A stretch of 64,000 bases of DNA, taken from positions 1-64,000 of the forward strand of contig NZ_QAYX01000020.1 in the NCBI RefSeq assembly GCF_003054705.1. Direction: 5' to 3'. This stretch comes from Opitutus sp. ER46. Lineage in GTDB: Bacteria > Verrucomicrobiota > Verrucomicrobiia > Opitutales > Opitutaceae. Under the pieces are notes generated by a model, which saw only the letters and a list, made by a program, of their open reading frames with translations, had not been told where the DNA came from and made no database searches. The position numbers and the translations under genes are program-made. This document shows, piece by piece, positions 55,262-64,000 of the stretch; position 1 is the first letter of the stretch; each line of letters opens with the position of its first letter.

Positions 55262-57538
55262 TCACTTTTCCTTCATCACATACCGGCCGTCCCAATCCGG
55301 GGGCGGCGGCTCGACCTGGCAGTGGCGCACGATATCGACGTACACCAGCGACGGATTCGTGCCCACCCCACCGTCCCGGCCGGGCTGGTTCGGCTCCAGC
55401 CGCCCGCTCTGCTCGAGCAGCCCGTGCGCACCGGTCCAGTCCCGCTGGTAGTAACGCTCCAGCGCGCGCTCGAAGAGCGCGATGCACTCGCGGGTCTGAT
55501 CCGTGACGTTCTCCTTCAGCCCGACGATCTCATGGATTGGCACCGGCTGAGTGCGGCCTTTCACCACGATCCGGCCCAGCGCCCGAAACACCACGCGGTC
55601 GGGGTTGTGCCCGAGGCACGCCAGCCGCGTTGACTCCGTGCACATCGTGTACGCGCCCCAGCTCTTCGCGCCGCTCTCCATGCGCGCCGCCAGGTTCACG
55701 TTGTCGCCCATCATCGTATAGTTGAAACGCGTCCGGCTGCCCATGTTGCCGATCATGCAGACGCCCGTATTCAGGCCGATGCGGTTGCGAAGATTGTGCA
55801 CGAGCGCCGGCCACTTGTCGCCTTCGCTCTTCCACTTCGCGCGCAGCTCGGCCGCGCGCAGCTGCACGAGCTGCGACGCGATGCACGCGCGGTACGCGTG
55901 GTCCGGCGCATCCAGCGGCGCGCCGAACATCGCGACGAGCGCGTCGCCGATGTACTTGTCGAGCGTGCCCATCTCCGACTGCACGATGTCCGTGCACGCG
56001 GTGAGGTACTCGTTCAGCAATTCGCCGAGCTTGGATGAGGGCAGCACCTCGGAAAACGCCGAGAAGCTCTGGATGTCGCTGAAGTAGGCCGTGATCTCCG
56101 CGTCGTGCCCGCCGAGCTCGGGGTCTCGCTTCGAGTTGATCATCTGGTTCACCACCGCGGGCGCGAGATACGTGCCGAACATGCCCTTGATGCGGCTCTT
56201 CGCCTTCTGCTCCGCGACGACCTGCCAGATCAGTCCTGCAAAACTCGTGCTGAAGGCCGCCCCCAGCGGCGCCACCAGCGGCAGCACCAGGTCGACACGG
56301 CTGAACGCCGTGAACGTCACCGCCACGAACGCCCCCACCACGAGCAGCGCCGCGATCTTCGCGAATACCGCGCGCGAACCGCCCATCACCGCAAAGGCCG
56401 CCATCACGACCGCTAGGCCAAAGATGATCGCGTGCTCCACCACCCGCGGCACGTGCTGCAGGTACCGGCCCGACACGATCGTCATCAGCACGTTGCCGTG
56501 CACGCCGACGCGGGGCACCGCGTTCGGATCGAGCGAGGTCGGAGCGATATCCTGCAACAGCGGATCCACCGGCCCGACGAGCACGACGGCGTCCTTGAAT
56601 TCCGGATTCGAAAAGAACTCCCGGGCCGTCGCCTTTTCCTCAGCGGTGCCCGACACCAGCGACTCCGCATAGTGATAGAGATCGACGAACTCCACATGCG
56701 CCGTGTACCGCGAGCGCCAGCGCGTGAACCAATTCACCTCGATCAACTGCCGGTCCTTGAGCGGCACGCGCGCCACGCGCCCGCCGTCGGGCCGCACGAA
56801 ATCGAGGTAGTCGTCGCCGATCTTGATGCTGCCGGGCGGCAGCCCCCAGTAGAGCCGGGCCAACTCCACCGCCATGTGATGGTAGGTGCGCGTGGCGGTC
56901 GGCGCATAGGCCGGCACCAGCCGGGTGTCCTGATCAAGGGTGTCGATCAACCCGGAAAACGGCGGACTGAATGGCCGCGTCTTGTCCGGATCCGGACTGG
57001 TCTCAAACGCAGGCAACTCCGGCGGATCGATGTCCTCCAGCCGGCGTCGCTCGCGCGCGATGAGGGGTAGCGCCCGCTCCCGCCGTTTGCCATGCACGTC
57101 GATAAAGTGCCATCCGCCGTAACCCGCCGCCAGCACCACGGGCGGTTGCTTGTGCAGGAACCGGCCGAACTCCACGTTGCCGATCACCATCTTCCGGCGG
57201 TCGGCGGACTCAGCCATGCCGGCCTCGGACAGCACGAAGTCGAAACCCACCGCTTTCACCTTGGCCTCGTTCACCAGCGCCGCCGCCACGCGCGCAAAAT
57301 AGACCCGGTCCCAGGGCATGTTGCCGATCGCATCGAGTGACAGCGAATCGACGTCCACATAGATCACCTTCACCGGCGGCGTGAGCTCGCCCCGGTAGCG
57401 GAAGCGCCAGTCGACGGAGGTGTTTTCCGCCGCGTCGAGCACCCCGTACTGATGCAGCACGCACCAGAGCAGCGGGATTGGCAGCAGGAGAAGCCAATGA
57501 AGCTGGGACCTCAGTTTCCCCTTCTGAAACAGCGACAT
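55262..57538 (-). CDS. CHASE2-domain adenylate/guanylate cyclase
   Basis: This is a membrane-bound class III cyclase of 758 residues. The order is an N-terminal helix (LHWLLLLPIPLLWCVLHQY), a CHASE2 sensory domain (about 40-370, PWDRVYFARVAAALVNEAK), three membrane helices (about 385-470), a catalytic domain (about 515-690), and a helical C-terminal tail. Catalytic elements are YFSDIQSFSAFSE (metal Asp), DKYIGDALVAMFGAP (second metal Asp) and NYTMMGDNVNLAARMES (transition-state region). The lysine that selects ATP in adenylate cyclases appears in LDKYIGD, so cAMP is likely. The adjacent FecR gene ends on the same strand 108 bp upstream, a neighbourhood seen in other bacteria. ATG 57538 was chosen. 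Confidence 0.9.
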   Translation of the reverse strand: MSLFQKGKLRSQLHWLLLLPIPLLWCVLHQYGVLDAAENTSVDWRFRYRGELTPPVKVIYVDVDSLSLDAIGNMPWDRVYFARVAAALVNEAKVKAVGFDFVLSEAGMAESADRRKMVIGNVEFGRFLHKQPPVVLAAGYGGWHFIDVHGKRRERALPLIARERRRLEDIDPPELPAFETSPDPDKTRPFSPPFSGLIDTLDQDTRLVPAYAPTATRTYHHMAVELARLYWGLPPGSIKIGDDYLDFVRPDGGRVARVPLKDRQLIEVNWFTRWRSRYTAHVEFVDLYHYAESLVSGTAEEKATAREFFSNPEFKDAVVLVGPVDPLLQDIAPTSLDPNAVPRVGVHGNVLMTIVSGRYLQHVPRVVEHAIIFGLAVVMAAFAVMGGSRAVFAKIAALLVVGAFVAVTFTAFSRVDLVLPLVAPLGAAFSTSFAGLIWQVVAEQKAKSRIKGMFGTYLAPAVVNQMINSKRDPELGGHDAEITAYFSDIQSFSAFSEVLPSSKLGELLNEYLTACTDIVQSEMGTLDKYIGDALVAMFGAPLDAPDHAYRACIASQLVQLRAAELRAKWKSEGDKWPALVHNLRNRIGLNTGVCMIGNMGSRTRFNYTMMGDNVNLAARMESGAKSWGAYTMCTESTRLACLGHNPDRVVFRALGRIVVKGRTQPVPIHEIVGLKENVTDQTRECIALFERALERYYQRDWTGAHGLLEQSGRLEPNQPGRDGGVGTNPSLVYVDIVRHCQVEPPPPDWDGRYVMKEK

Positions 57539-57646
57539 CGGGGGCGAGGCTAGCTGCGCGGATTCAGAACGGAAGCTGATTTCCGGACGCGGCGCTGTGC
57601 TCAGACGCGCGGCCTGGCAAGCCATGGGCGCCGCGCGTCACCAGGC

Positions 57647-58942
57647 TTAGCTGCCACCGGCGCCAGGCGTGAGAGTGGCCGGTGGCGTCGTGGGAGCCGG
57701 CGAGGTCGGAGCCGGGGTACTGCCTCCGCCCGTCGATCCCGTACCCGAGGTCGATCCGGTGCCCGAAGTGGTGCCCGTCCCGGACGTCGTACCGGTTCCG
57801 GAGGTCGTACCTGTACCGGTGGTGGTGCCGGAGCCAGACGTCGTGCCGGTATCGCTCGTGGTGCCGCTGCCGTCGCTCGTGCCACTGCCTTCGCTCGTAC
57901 CGCTGCCACCAGACGACGAACCGCTGGTCGAGCCTCCACTGGTTTCGCCCTGACTGAAGCTTGTCGTCGACGCCGTGGTCACGAGCGTCTGCGCCATCTG
58001 GATAATGAGCGCCTGTGTTTCGGCGCTGATAGGCTGGGTCGAGGTCACGGTCGGCGGCGCGGTCATCACGACCTGACCGGTCGTCGGATTCACCTCCACC
58101 GAGAGGGTAAGGACAACCTCCTGCCCGCCAACCACCGCGAGGCCCGATGCCCCGCCGCCCTGGCCTTGGCCAGCCCCTTGGCCACCTTGCCCCTGACCTT
58201 GGCCCTGTCCCTGACCTTGGCCTTGGCCTTGATCCCCCGACTGCCCTTGGCCCTGGCCCTGCCCCTGGTCGCCAGACTGGCCCTGCCCTTGCCCCTGACC
58301 TTGGCTTTGGCCCTGCCCCTGGCCGGCGCCGCCTACCCCACCTTGGTCACCAGCGCCGCCTTGCTGAAAGTTCACATTACCCTCGACCGTGCTGATCGAG
58401 AAAACGGCGAAGGCCTGACCAGTGCCGGTCGGGCGGAAAACGATGCGGAACGTGGTGCCGCGGATGCCGGCCGCGCCCACCGGGGTCTGGATGACAAACG
58501 CCGAGCCTTCGGCGTGGCGCAGCTTGGCCACCTTGCCGACGAGTTCACCACGCGCCATGCGCAGCTTTGTCCGTGACCGCGTCGGCTCTTCCTTCAATTC
58601 ACCCACCGCGAGCGTCCCGCTGAACGGGTCCTGCAGAAACTCTTCCACCGTAAGCACGGTGTCAGGTCCGAGCTGAGTCGTGGCGCCGTTCGAGAAAACC
58701 AGCACGACGCTGGATTCTTTGGCGGTGGTAATGATCGCAGACTGCGGGACCGGCGCGTCGTTCTTCAGTTCGGAGGTCACGCCATTCACCGCCATCGACA
58801 CCGCGCCCACCACCTGCTTCGCGACGATCTGGCCGGGCGGCATCGATGGGGCGGGAGCCGGCGCAGCCGGTGTCTGGCTGCGAACGATGCCAACCGCCGC
58901 AAACATGAAGAAGGCCAACCAGAGCGTGAGCCGGGGGTGCAT
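57647..58942 (-). CDS. FecR-domain secreted protein with long Gly-Gln and Gly-Thr-Ser repeats
   Basis: The 431-residue product has a signal peptide (LTLWLAFFMFAAVGIVRS) and a FecR-type domain (about 45-190, with VGAAGIRGTTFRIVF). A Gly-Gln repeat tract (GQGQGQGQSGDQ type, about 195-260) follows, then a short domain (TLSVEVNPTTGQVVMTAPP) and a C-terminal Gly-Thr/Ser tract (about 340-410, GTTSGTGTTSGT type). Despite the name, such stand-alone FecR proteins are extracytoplasmic. The repeats would be flexible stalks and are prone to slippage. It lies upstream of the CHASE2 cyclase on the same strand. Confidence 0.82.
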   Translation of the reverse strand: MHPRLTLWLAFFMFAAVGIVRSQTPAAPAPAPSMPPGQIVAKQVVGAVSMAVNGVTSELKNDAPVPQSAIITTAKESSVVLVFSNGATTQLGPDTVLTVEEFLQDPFSGTLAVGELKEEPTRSRTKLRMARGELVGKVAKLRHAEGSAFVIQTPVGAAGIRGTTFRIVFRPTGTGQAFAVFSISTVEGNVNFQQGGAGDQGGVGGAGQGQGQSQGQGQGQGQSGDQGQGQGQGQSGDQGQGQGQGQGQGQGQGGQGAGQGQGGGASGLAVVGGQEVVLTLSVEVNPTTGQVVMTAPPTVTSTQPISAETQALIIQMAQTLVTTASTTSFSQGETSGGSTSGSSSGGSGTSEGSGTSDGSGTTSDTGTTSGSGTTTGTGTTSGTGTTSGTGTTSGTGSTSGTGSTGGGSTPAPTSPAPTTPPATLTPGAGGS

Positions 58943-58953
58943 GATGGGTTTCC

Positions 58954-60882
58954 TTACCGCCCAGTATGGCCGGTCGCCAGGGAGTCGCGCAACCGCAGGC
59001 TTTCGGAATTTTTCCCATCCAGCCTCAAGCAGAACTCCACCAATGCTTTAGCAAGTTCATGACCTGCGGGCTTTTGGGCCAGATGGTACGCGTAATGGAA
59101 CCATGGCAGAACCGACTTGGGGCTAAGTTTGATCGCCTTGGCAAAGTCATCCCCGGCTTCGTTCCACCTTCCCTGCATGTCCCGGGCGACACCGCGACGC
59201 ACCCACGCCTCGGCCAGGAGCGGCGCCAGCGCAACCGCGCGGTTGGCATCGGCTTCGGCGAGTCGCCCCAAGATTGCCTCCCGCCGGGGGTCCGCTCGCG
59301 ATGCTTGGGCCCGCATGTACGCAAGATCGGCCCAGGCCTGCGCGTTGCCGGGTGCGAGGACGACCGCGGCCGAAAGCGCTTCCCGAGCCTGTTCCAGGTG
59401 TTCGCGGAACCGGGGCGAGCTGGTTGCCTCCTCCGCCAACTCGTTGATGAGCCGACGTCCGTCCTGCCTCAGCTTCTCTGCCCGGTACTGCGGCACGACC
59501 ACCCAAACAGTCGCGACTGCAGCAGCGATCGGCGCCATCGCACCCGGCACCGCCAGCCACGCCTTTCCTCGCGCGACCGCCTGCGAACCAGCCGGCCAAG
59601 CCCGGCGCACCGTGATCGCCGCGAGCGTGGCAAAGGTCATCGCGAGCGCCGGCAGCTTGAAATGGAAGTCCACGAAAAGCTGCAGCCCAAAGGCCAGCAG
59701 TCCAATCCCCTGCGCCTGCCGCACCCAGCGATCGTCGAGCGCGTCGAGCCGTTCCCCTCCCGCTCCGCCAACCGACGTCTGCCCCGCACCCCGATACGCG
59801 CGCACCACGACGACCCCCGCCGCGCCAAAAAACAGCAGGAAGCCGACGAGGCCATAATCGCTTAGCGTATTGAGATAGTCGTTATGCGCCCAACGCGGGG
59901 TCAGTAGGAAGCCCTCCGGACGATACCGTTCGAACAGCACATCGAAGCTGCCGCCTCCCGTCCCCCACACCGGCTTTTCGCCGAACATGCTCCAACCAGC
60001 GCGCCAGAGAATGGGCCGGCTGCGCTCCCCCATCCCGCGCGCCAAATCGTCGAACCGCTCCTGCACGGCCGGCGACACCGCGTACGTCAACGTCCCCACC
60101 ACCGCGACCACCGCCAGTGCCAGCACCGCCCGCGCCATCCGCCGGCGCCATGAATCCCCCGCCGCCAGCAGCGGCCACACCGTCAGCGCCAACGCCAACG
60201 CCAGCCAGCCGCCGCGACTGATGGTGATCCCCACGCCCAGCAGCAGCACGAGCGTGAGCCAGCCGTAGAAGACCCGCTCGGCCGCACTCGCGCCGCGGCG
60301 CAGTGTCAGCGCCCCCGCCACCGGGAGCAGCAGCATCAGGAACGCCGCGAGGCTGTTCGGAATGCCAAAGGGACCACTCGCCCGCCCAAAAAACTGCTCC
60401 GCCTGCGTCCGACCGAGCATCAGCCACGTGGGGTCGACAAACTTCTGATGACAGCCGAGCACCACCGCCACGACGGCCAACGTAAACAGCACGACGTAAA
60501 GCAGGCGCTGCGTGAGTCGCGATTCGTTGCCGTTCAGCACCACCCAGAAAACCGCGATCAACTGCGCCCACGTCAGCCAGTCCATCCAGCCCAGCCAATG
60601 CACGGGCGAAACCCACGCCACATTGACCGCCGCGTACGCCAGGAACGGCAGGAACAGCCACCCTGCCGGATGAGGCCGCCAGCCGGCACCACGCCGCGCC
60701 CGTTGCCACCAGCCCACCGCATGCACCAGCAGAAGTGCTGCAGTCAGCCAACTGGTCACCACCATCGTGCCCGGCAGGTAGCCGCCAAGACACAGCGTCG
60801 TCCACAGCAGGTTCACCGCCAGCAGCATGGTCTGCAGCCATTCCCAGGGTGAAATGCGGACGAGCGGCGTGGTCGGGGGCAT
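58954..60882 (-). CDS. O-antigen-ligase-like membrane protein with TPR tail
   Basis: This polytopic protein of 642 residues has about eleven helices in its first 440 residues. It includes a Wzy_C/O-antigen-ligase core whose large periplasmic loop contains GWSMFGEKPVWGTGGGSFDV and PRWAHNDYLNTLSDYG, the HNDYL-type motif of the family. A C-terminal TPR region (about 490-642, ALSAAVVLAPGNAQAWADLA and AIKLSPKSVLPWFHYAYHLA) follows. It may polymerise or ligate a surface glycan, but no glycosyltransferases are nearby. ATG 60882 (MPPTTPLVR) starts just before the first helix. The FecR gene follows 11 bp after its stop. Confidence 0.83.
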   Translation of the reverse strand: MPPTTPLVRISPWEWLQTMLLAVNLLWTTLCLGGYLPGTMVVTSWLTAALLLVHAVGWWQRARRGAGWRPHPAGWLFLPFLAYAAVNVAWVSPVHWLGWMDWLTWAQLIAVFWVVLNGNESRLTQRLLYVVLFTLAVVAVVLGCHQKFVDPTWLMLGRTQAEQFFGRASGPFGIPNSLAAFLMLLLPVAGALTLRRGASAAERVFYGWLTLVLLLGVGITISRGGWLALALALTVWPLLAAGDSWRRRMARAVLALAVVAVVGTLTYAVSPAVQERFDDLARGMGERSRPILWRAGWSMFGEKPVWGTGGGSFDVLFERYRPEGFLLTPRWAHNDYLNTLSDYGLVGFLLFFGAAGVVVVRAYRGAGQTSVGGAGGERLDALDDRWVRQAQGIGLLAFGLQLFVDFHFKLPALAMTFATLAAITVRRAWPAGSQAVARGKAWLAVPGAMAPIAAAVATVWVVVPQYRAEKLRQDGRRLINELAEEATSSPRFREHLEQAREALSAAVVLAPGNAQAWADLAYMRAQASRADPRREAILGRLAEADANRAVALAPLLAEAWVRRGVARDMQGRWNEAGDDFAKAIKLSPKSVLPWFHYAYHLAQKPAGHELAKALVEFCLRLDGKNSESLRLRDSLATGHTGR

Positions 60883-60977
60883 CGAAAAGGCGTTGAGCCG
60901 CTGATGCCCGAAGGGCCCCCTACCGGCAACTCGGTTTCTCCCCACCGGCCCAAAGGGCCTTTCCCGGCTACAAAAAA

Positions 60978-61003
60978 GCGGCGCCGCACGATGGCGGCGC
61001 CGC
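60978..61003 (-). terminator. Intrinsic terminator of the glutamine synthetase gene
   Basis: gcggcgccgc (60978-60987) pairs with gcggcgccgc (60994-61003). On the minus strand the stem is followed by six T residues (complement of 60972-60977). It lies 51 bp past the glnII stop. Confidence 0.9.
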
Positions 61004-61054
61004 GAAAGCAATGGGCTGAACCGAGCCTGCCGCCCGGTCTGCCTCTGCCGAGAC

Positions 61055-62089
61055 TTATTTGGTCGGGACGGTGAGAATCGTCTTAAGGATCCGGCCCGCG
61101 ACCAGATACGGGTCAGCGGCGGAGTTCGGACGGCGATCCTCGAGATAGCCCTTGTAGCCGCTGTTGATGAAGCTGTGCGGAACGCGCACCGACGCACCAC
61201 GATCGGCCACGCCGAAGCTGAACTTGTCGATCGACTGCGTCTCGTGGAGACCCGTCAGGCGCAGGTGGTTCTCCGGCCCGTACACGGCGATGTGCTCGTC
61301 CATGTACTTGCTGAACGCGGCCATCAGGCGGTCGAAGTAGTCCTTGCCGCCGACTTCGCGCATGTGCTTGGTCGAGAAATTCGAGTGCATGCCCGAGCCG
61401 TTCCAGTCGAGCGGCGCGTTGTACACGCCCCGGATCGGCTTGCAGTGGAACTCGACGTCGACGCCGTACGCCTCGCAGAGACGCACCAGGATGTACCGGG
61501 CGACCCACATCTGGTCGGCCGCGCTCTTCGAACCCTTGCCGAAGATCTGGAACTCCCACTGGCCCTTCGCCACCTCGGCGTTGATGCCCTCGATGTTGAT
61601 CCCCGCCGCGAGGCAGATGTCGATGTGCTTCTCGGTCAGCTCACGGGCGATCGAGCCCACGTTGCTGTAGCCAACGCCGGTGTAGTACGGACCCTGGGGC
61701 GCCGGAAAACCATCATCCGGGAAGCCGAGCGGCTTGCCGTTCTTGAAGAAGAAATACTCCTGCTCGAAACCGAACCAGGTACCCTCGTCATCCGGAATCG
61801 TCGCCCGGCTGTTCGTCGGATGCGGCTGGCCATTCGGCAGCAGCACCTCGGACATGACCAGATACGCGTTGGTCCGCGTACAGTCAGGATAGAGGGCGAC
61901 GGGCTTGAGGAGGCAGTCGGAGCTCTTGCCCTCGGCCTGGCGCGTTGAACTGCCGTCGAAGCCCCAGACCGGCAAGTCGGCCAGCTTCAAGCTGCCGTAC
62001 TCGCCATCAATAATCTTCGTCTTGGAACGAAGGTTCGCGACCGGCTGATAGCCATCGAGCCAGATGTATTCCAGTTTGATCTTCGCCAT
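61055..62089 (-). CDS. glnII: Glutamine synthetase type II (eukaryote-like)
   Basis: It makes glutamine from glutamate, ammonia and ATP. At 344 residues it matches the short GSII family rather than the about 470-residue GSI. Signatures are LPVWGFDGSST at the N-terminus, the metal-binding FGFEQEYFFF, GINIEGINAEVAKGQWEFQI, the ATP-binding WNGSGMHSNFSTKHM, and the C-terminal DRGASVRVP. GSII is not controlled by adenylylation, so regulation must be transcriptional or by other means. GSII is the usual form in eukaryotes and is scattered in bacteria. It is a monocistronic gene. Confidence 0.94.
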   Translation of the reverse strand: MAKIKLEYIWLDGYQPVANLRSKTKIIDGEYGSLKLADLPVWGFDGSSTRQAEGKSSDCLLKPVALYPDCTRTNAYLVMSEVLLPNGQPHPTNSRATIPDDEGTWFGFEQEYFFFKNGKPLGFPDDGFPAPQGPYYTGVGYSNVGSIARELTEKHIDICLAAGINIEGINAEVAKGQWEFQIFGKGSKSAADQMWVARYILVRLCEAYGVDVEFHCKPIRGVYNAPLDWNGSGMHSNFSTKHMREVGGKDYFDRLMAAFSKYMDEHIAVYGPENHLRLTGLHETQSIDKFSFGVADRGASVRVPHSFINSGYKGYLEDRRPNSAADPYLVAGRILKTILTVPTK

Positions 62090-62347
62090 AGGTGTCGTGC
62101 GTTGGGCAGGAGTGATTGGACCTTTACCGGGGGTGCGTGAAGCGTTTTCGAGAGAAAGCCCTCGGAAAGAAGTGAACGCAATTAAGCAGCGGGCATGCCA
62201 GCCTCACGAAGAAATCGCATTCATGCTCACTTTCTTTCGCAGCAACCGGATTTCTGCTCCGGCCGAGGCCCGACGCCGACGCCAATCGCCGGCCTCCGTC
62301 AACGGCCTTGCTTCCGTCCCGACCGCCGCGGACACTCGCCGCACGAC
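62090..62347. other. Divergent gap upstream of glnII and the kinase-like gene
   Basis: No gene is supported in these 258 bp. The glnII leader contains a long pyrimidine-rich stretch on the minus strand, but no clear repeat or operator was found. The promoters for both neighbours should lie here. Confidence 0.4.
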
Positions 62348-62767
62348 ATGCAAGAGATGAAGGACACCGCCCGCGCCATGGTGCGGATCGGCTTCGACGG
62401 CCGGGTCTACAAGACCTACCGCGGGCATCGTGCCCGGGAGCGGTTCGACCACGAGACCCGGGTTCTGCGGCATCTCGAAGCCCGGGGGTGCGACTTCGTC
62501 CCGCGCGTTCTCGAAGCCGATCCGAAGGGCCTCCGTCTCGTCACCACCAACTGCGGCGGCCGCGTCGAACACCTGGGCGAGCAGCGCCAGGTCGAGATCT
62601 TCGCCGAGTTGGAGAAATACGGCATCCGCCACGAGGACCGCGCGTTACGAAACATCACGTACCGCACCTCCGACGGCCGGTTCTGCATCATCGACTTCGA
62701 ATTCGCCACGATCCTCGACGACGCCGGCAACGAGATCGCCACCCTCAAGCCCTCTCCCGACGCATGA
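62348..62767 (+). CDS. Minimal protein-kinase-like protein (RIO/Bud32-like)
   Basis: The product of about 139 residues condenses kinase landmarks into half the usual size. They are a possible ATP lysine in GRVYKTYRG (K22), an alpha-C-like glutamate in RFDHETRVLRHLE (E36), a catalytic-loop-like GIRHEDRALRNITY (H95, D97, N102) and a DFG-equivalent IIDFEFATI (D116). It resembles RIO/Bud32-type small kinases but lacks a glycine-rich loop, so it may be a pseudokinase. The stop overlaps the PP2C start as ATGA, pointing to a kinase-phosphatase pair. ATG 62357 is an alternative start. Confidence 0.65.
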   Translation: MQEMKDTARAMVRIGFDGRVYKTYRGHRARERFDHETRVLRHLEARGCDFVPRVLEADPKGLRLVTTNCGGRVEHLGEQRQVEIFAELEKYGIRHEDRALRNITYRTSDGRFCIIDFEFATILDDAGNEIATLKPSPDA

Positions 62768-63705
62768 CCCCGTCCGACCCGTCCCTCCCGCCCTCCGCGG
62801 AGCCCGCGCCTGCCGCCGGTCCCGCCGGGGCTCGTCCGCCCATCCATCTGCACTGGTCCGGCATGACCCACGTGGGCAAGGTCCGCCCCAACAACGAGGA
62901 CGCCTTTCTGGCCCTGACGTTCGACGGCCACGATGTCCGGTACTTGGGCAAGGTCGGCGACGCATCCCTTTGCGGTGGCGACTTCGTCTTCGCGGTCAGC
63001 GACGGCATGGGCGGCGCCAAATCCGGCGAGTTCGCCAGCCGCATCACCGTCGACCGGGTGACCAAACTCTTTCCGCGCGCCTTCCGACTAGCCGCCGCCG
63101 GCATGGGCAGCGGTTTCCCCGACCTGCTCAACGAACTCGTGATGGCGATCCACAACGACCTGCTGAAGCTCGGTTACTCGTACGAGGAATGCGCCGGCAT
63201 GGGCGCCACCCTCAGCCTGGGTTGGTTCACGCCGGAGTGGATGTACTTCGCCCACATCGGCGACAGCCGCATCTACTACCTCCCCAAGGAGGGCGGCCTC
63301 ACCCAGGTCACCCACGACCACACGCACGTCGGCTGGCTCCGCCGCCAGGGCAAGGTCAACGAACGCGAGGCCCGCACCCACCCGCGCCGCAACGCCCTCC
63401 AGCAGGTCCTCGGCGCCGGCCACCAGTTCGTCGAACCCCACATCGGCGCCGTCCACCACCATCCCGGCGATCGTTTTCTCTTCTGCTCCGACGGCCTCGT
63501 CGACGGTCTCTGGGACCGCCAACTCGAGGAGCTCATCCGCACGCCGCCGCCGGAACGCGCCGAACTCCCCCCCGCCCGCTGCCTCGTCGAGGAATCGATC
63601 GAGCGGTCCGGCCGTGACAACACCACCGCCGTCATCGTCGAGATTCGCGCCGGCAGCACTGAGGGCGGCGCTCCCGGCAACAACAGTTCGGCGCCGGCGG
63701 CCTGA
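62764..63705 (+). CDS. PP2C-family serine/threonine phosphatase
   Basis: The 313-residue phosphatase has all PP2C metal motifs: [60 protein letters not shown] and [11 protein letters not shown] Pro/Ala-rich 28-residue N-terminus and a short Gly/Ser/Ala tail flank the domain, with no membrane segment. It is translationally coupled to the minimal kinase-like protein, which is the natural candidate for its partner or substrate. Confidence 0.93.
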   Translation: MTPSDPSLPPSAEPAPAAGPAGARPPIHLHWSGMTHVGKVRPNNEDAFLALTFDGHDVRYLGKVGDASLCGGDFVFAVSDGMGGAKSGEFASRITVDRVTKLFPRAFRLAAAGMGSGFPDLLNELVMAIHNDLLKLGYSYEECAGMGATLSLGWFTPEWMYFAHIGDSRIYYLPKEGGLTQVTHDHTHVGWLRRQGKVNEREARTHPRRNALQQVLGAGHQFVEPHIGAVHHHPGDRFLFCSDGLVDGLWDRQLEELIRTPPPERAELPPARCLVEESIERSGRDNTTAVIVEIRAGSTEGGAPGNNSSAPAA

Positions 63706-63805
63706 CACCTGCTGCATCGGCGTAGCGGATGCTGGCAGCCGGGAGCACTCACTCGGAGAGGCCTCCCGCCTGCGTTCCTCGACTCTCCGCCACCCCAACC
63801 CCGCC

Positions 63806-64000
63806 ATGCCGAACGGCCCGCATCTCCTCTTCGTTTACGGCACGCTGAAACGCGGTGGCCCCAATCATCACCTGCTCGCCGCGCAGCGGTACGTCGCTCC
63901 CGCCCGGACCGTGCCGGGCCACACGCTGTACCACCTCGGCGAATACCCGGGCTTGGTCGCCGATCCCGCCGACGCCGAGGGTGTCGCCGGCGAACTTTGG
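63806..64000 (+). CDS. Gamma-glutamylcyclotransferase-like protein, 5' part
   Basis: Sixty-five codons are visible before the window ends. The start [20 protein letters not shown] is the hallmark of the AIG2/GGCT fold (substrate loop YGTL), and YPGLVADP fits the following strand. The full protein is expected to be about 120-150 residues. Family members act on gamma-glutamyl peptides or amines; the substrate here is unknown. It starts 100 bp after the PP2C gene on the same strand. Confidence 0.85.
   Translation, partial: MPNGPHLLFVYGTLKRGGPNHHLLAAQRYVAPARTVPGHTLYHLGEYPGLVADPADAEGVAGELW

Overview
The window is 64 kb of GC-rich bacterial chromosome with dense genes, few recognisable Shine-Dalgarno sequences, and a gene set that best fits a Gram-negative aerobe of the Verrucomicrobiota, probably Opitutaceae. 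That assignment is inference. It rests on a eukaryote-like type II glutamine synthetase, the short AMP nucleosidase, a PduS/PduT-type microcompartment pair, FecR proteins with low-complexity tails, and intergenic simple-sequence repeats. No rRNA, CRISPR array, phage or plasmid module was seen. One tRNA (Thr, anticodon CGU) is present.

Layout. 0.2-1.9 kb: lipoate synthesis (lipB-lipA). 1.9-8.1 kb: an accessory island with a YndJ-like membrane protein, small AT-richer orphan genes, two near-identical REP-associated tyrosine transposase (RAYT) elements, a truncated third one, stacked copies of their ends, and a separate 175-bp dispersed repeat. 8.2-12 kb: a large TPR membrane protein, an 0.8-kb non-coding gap holding a cloverleaf-like palindrome, and AMP nucleosidase. 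12.1-23.3 kb: a complete caa3-type cytochrome c oxidase locus. It has a copper-chaperone pair on the minus strand, heme A synthesis (ctaA, ctaB), a DUF420 protein, a lipoprotein azurin, coxB with a fused cytochrome c domain, coxA, coxC, coxD and ctaG. 23.3-30.9 kb: sulfate assimilation on the minus strand, namely an Rrf2 regulator, an OprO/P-type porin, sulfate-binding protein, cysT, cysW, cysA and cysK. 31-34.5 kb: an MBL hydrolase and an orphan pduT-pduS pair. 34.6-38.7 kb: groES-groEL and dnaK. 38.9-43.8 kb: a LON-domain protein, tRNA-Thr, and a three-subunit molybdenum hydroxylase with a Tat signal on its small subunit. 44.1-51 kb: queA, a TPR protein, an NfeD-like protein, flotillin, a carbonic-anhydrase-like protein lacking one zinc ligand, accA and a YmdB-type phosphoesterase. 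51.5-57.5 kb: a secreted coiled-coil protein, ilvB and a CHASE2 adenylate cyclase. 57.6-64 kb: a FecR protein, an O-antigen-ligase-like TPR protein, glutamine synthetase, a minimal kinase-like protein with a PP2C phosphatase, and the start of a gamma-glutamylcyclotransferase-like gene.

The genes suggest aerobic respiration with caa3 oxidase fed by cytochrome c or possibly azurin, sulfate-based cysteine synthesis under an Rrf2 regulator, and a periplasmic aldehyde- or heterocycle-oxidising Mo enzyme. The most unusual material is non-coding. Long inverted pairs of purine/pyrimidine simple-sequence tracts sit at several transcript borders. There is also a nested palindrome at 10.7 kb and the layered RAYT footprints at 4-8 kb. 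Among the proteins, the orphan PduS/PduT pair, the zinc-ligand-deficient carbonic anhydrase beside flotillin, the subunit III with an internal membrane insertion, and the CusF-SCO fusion with a CX5C site deserve a second look.
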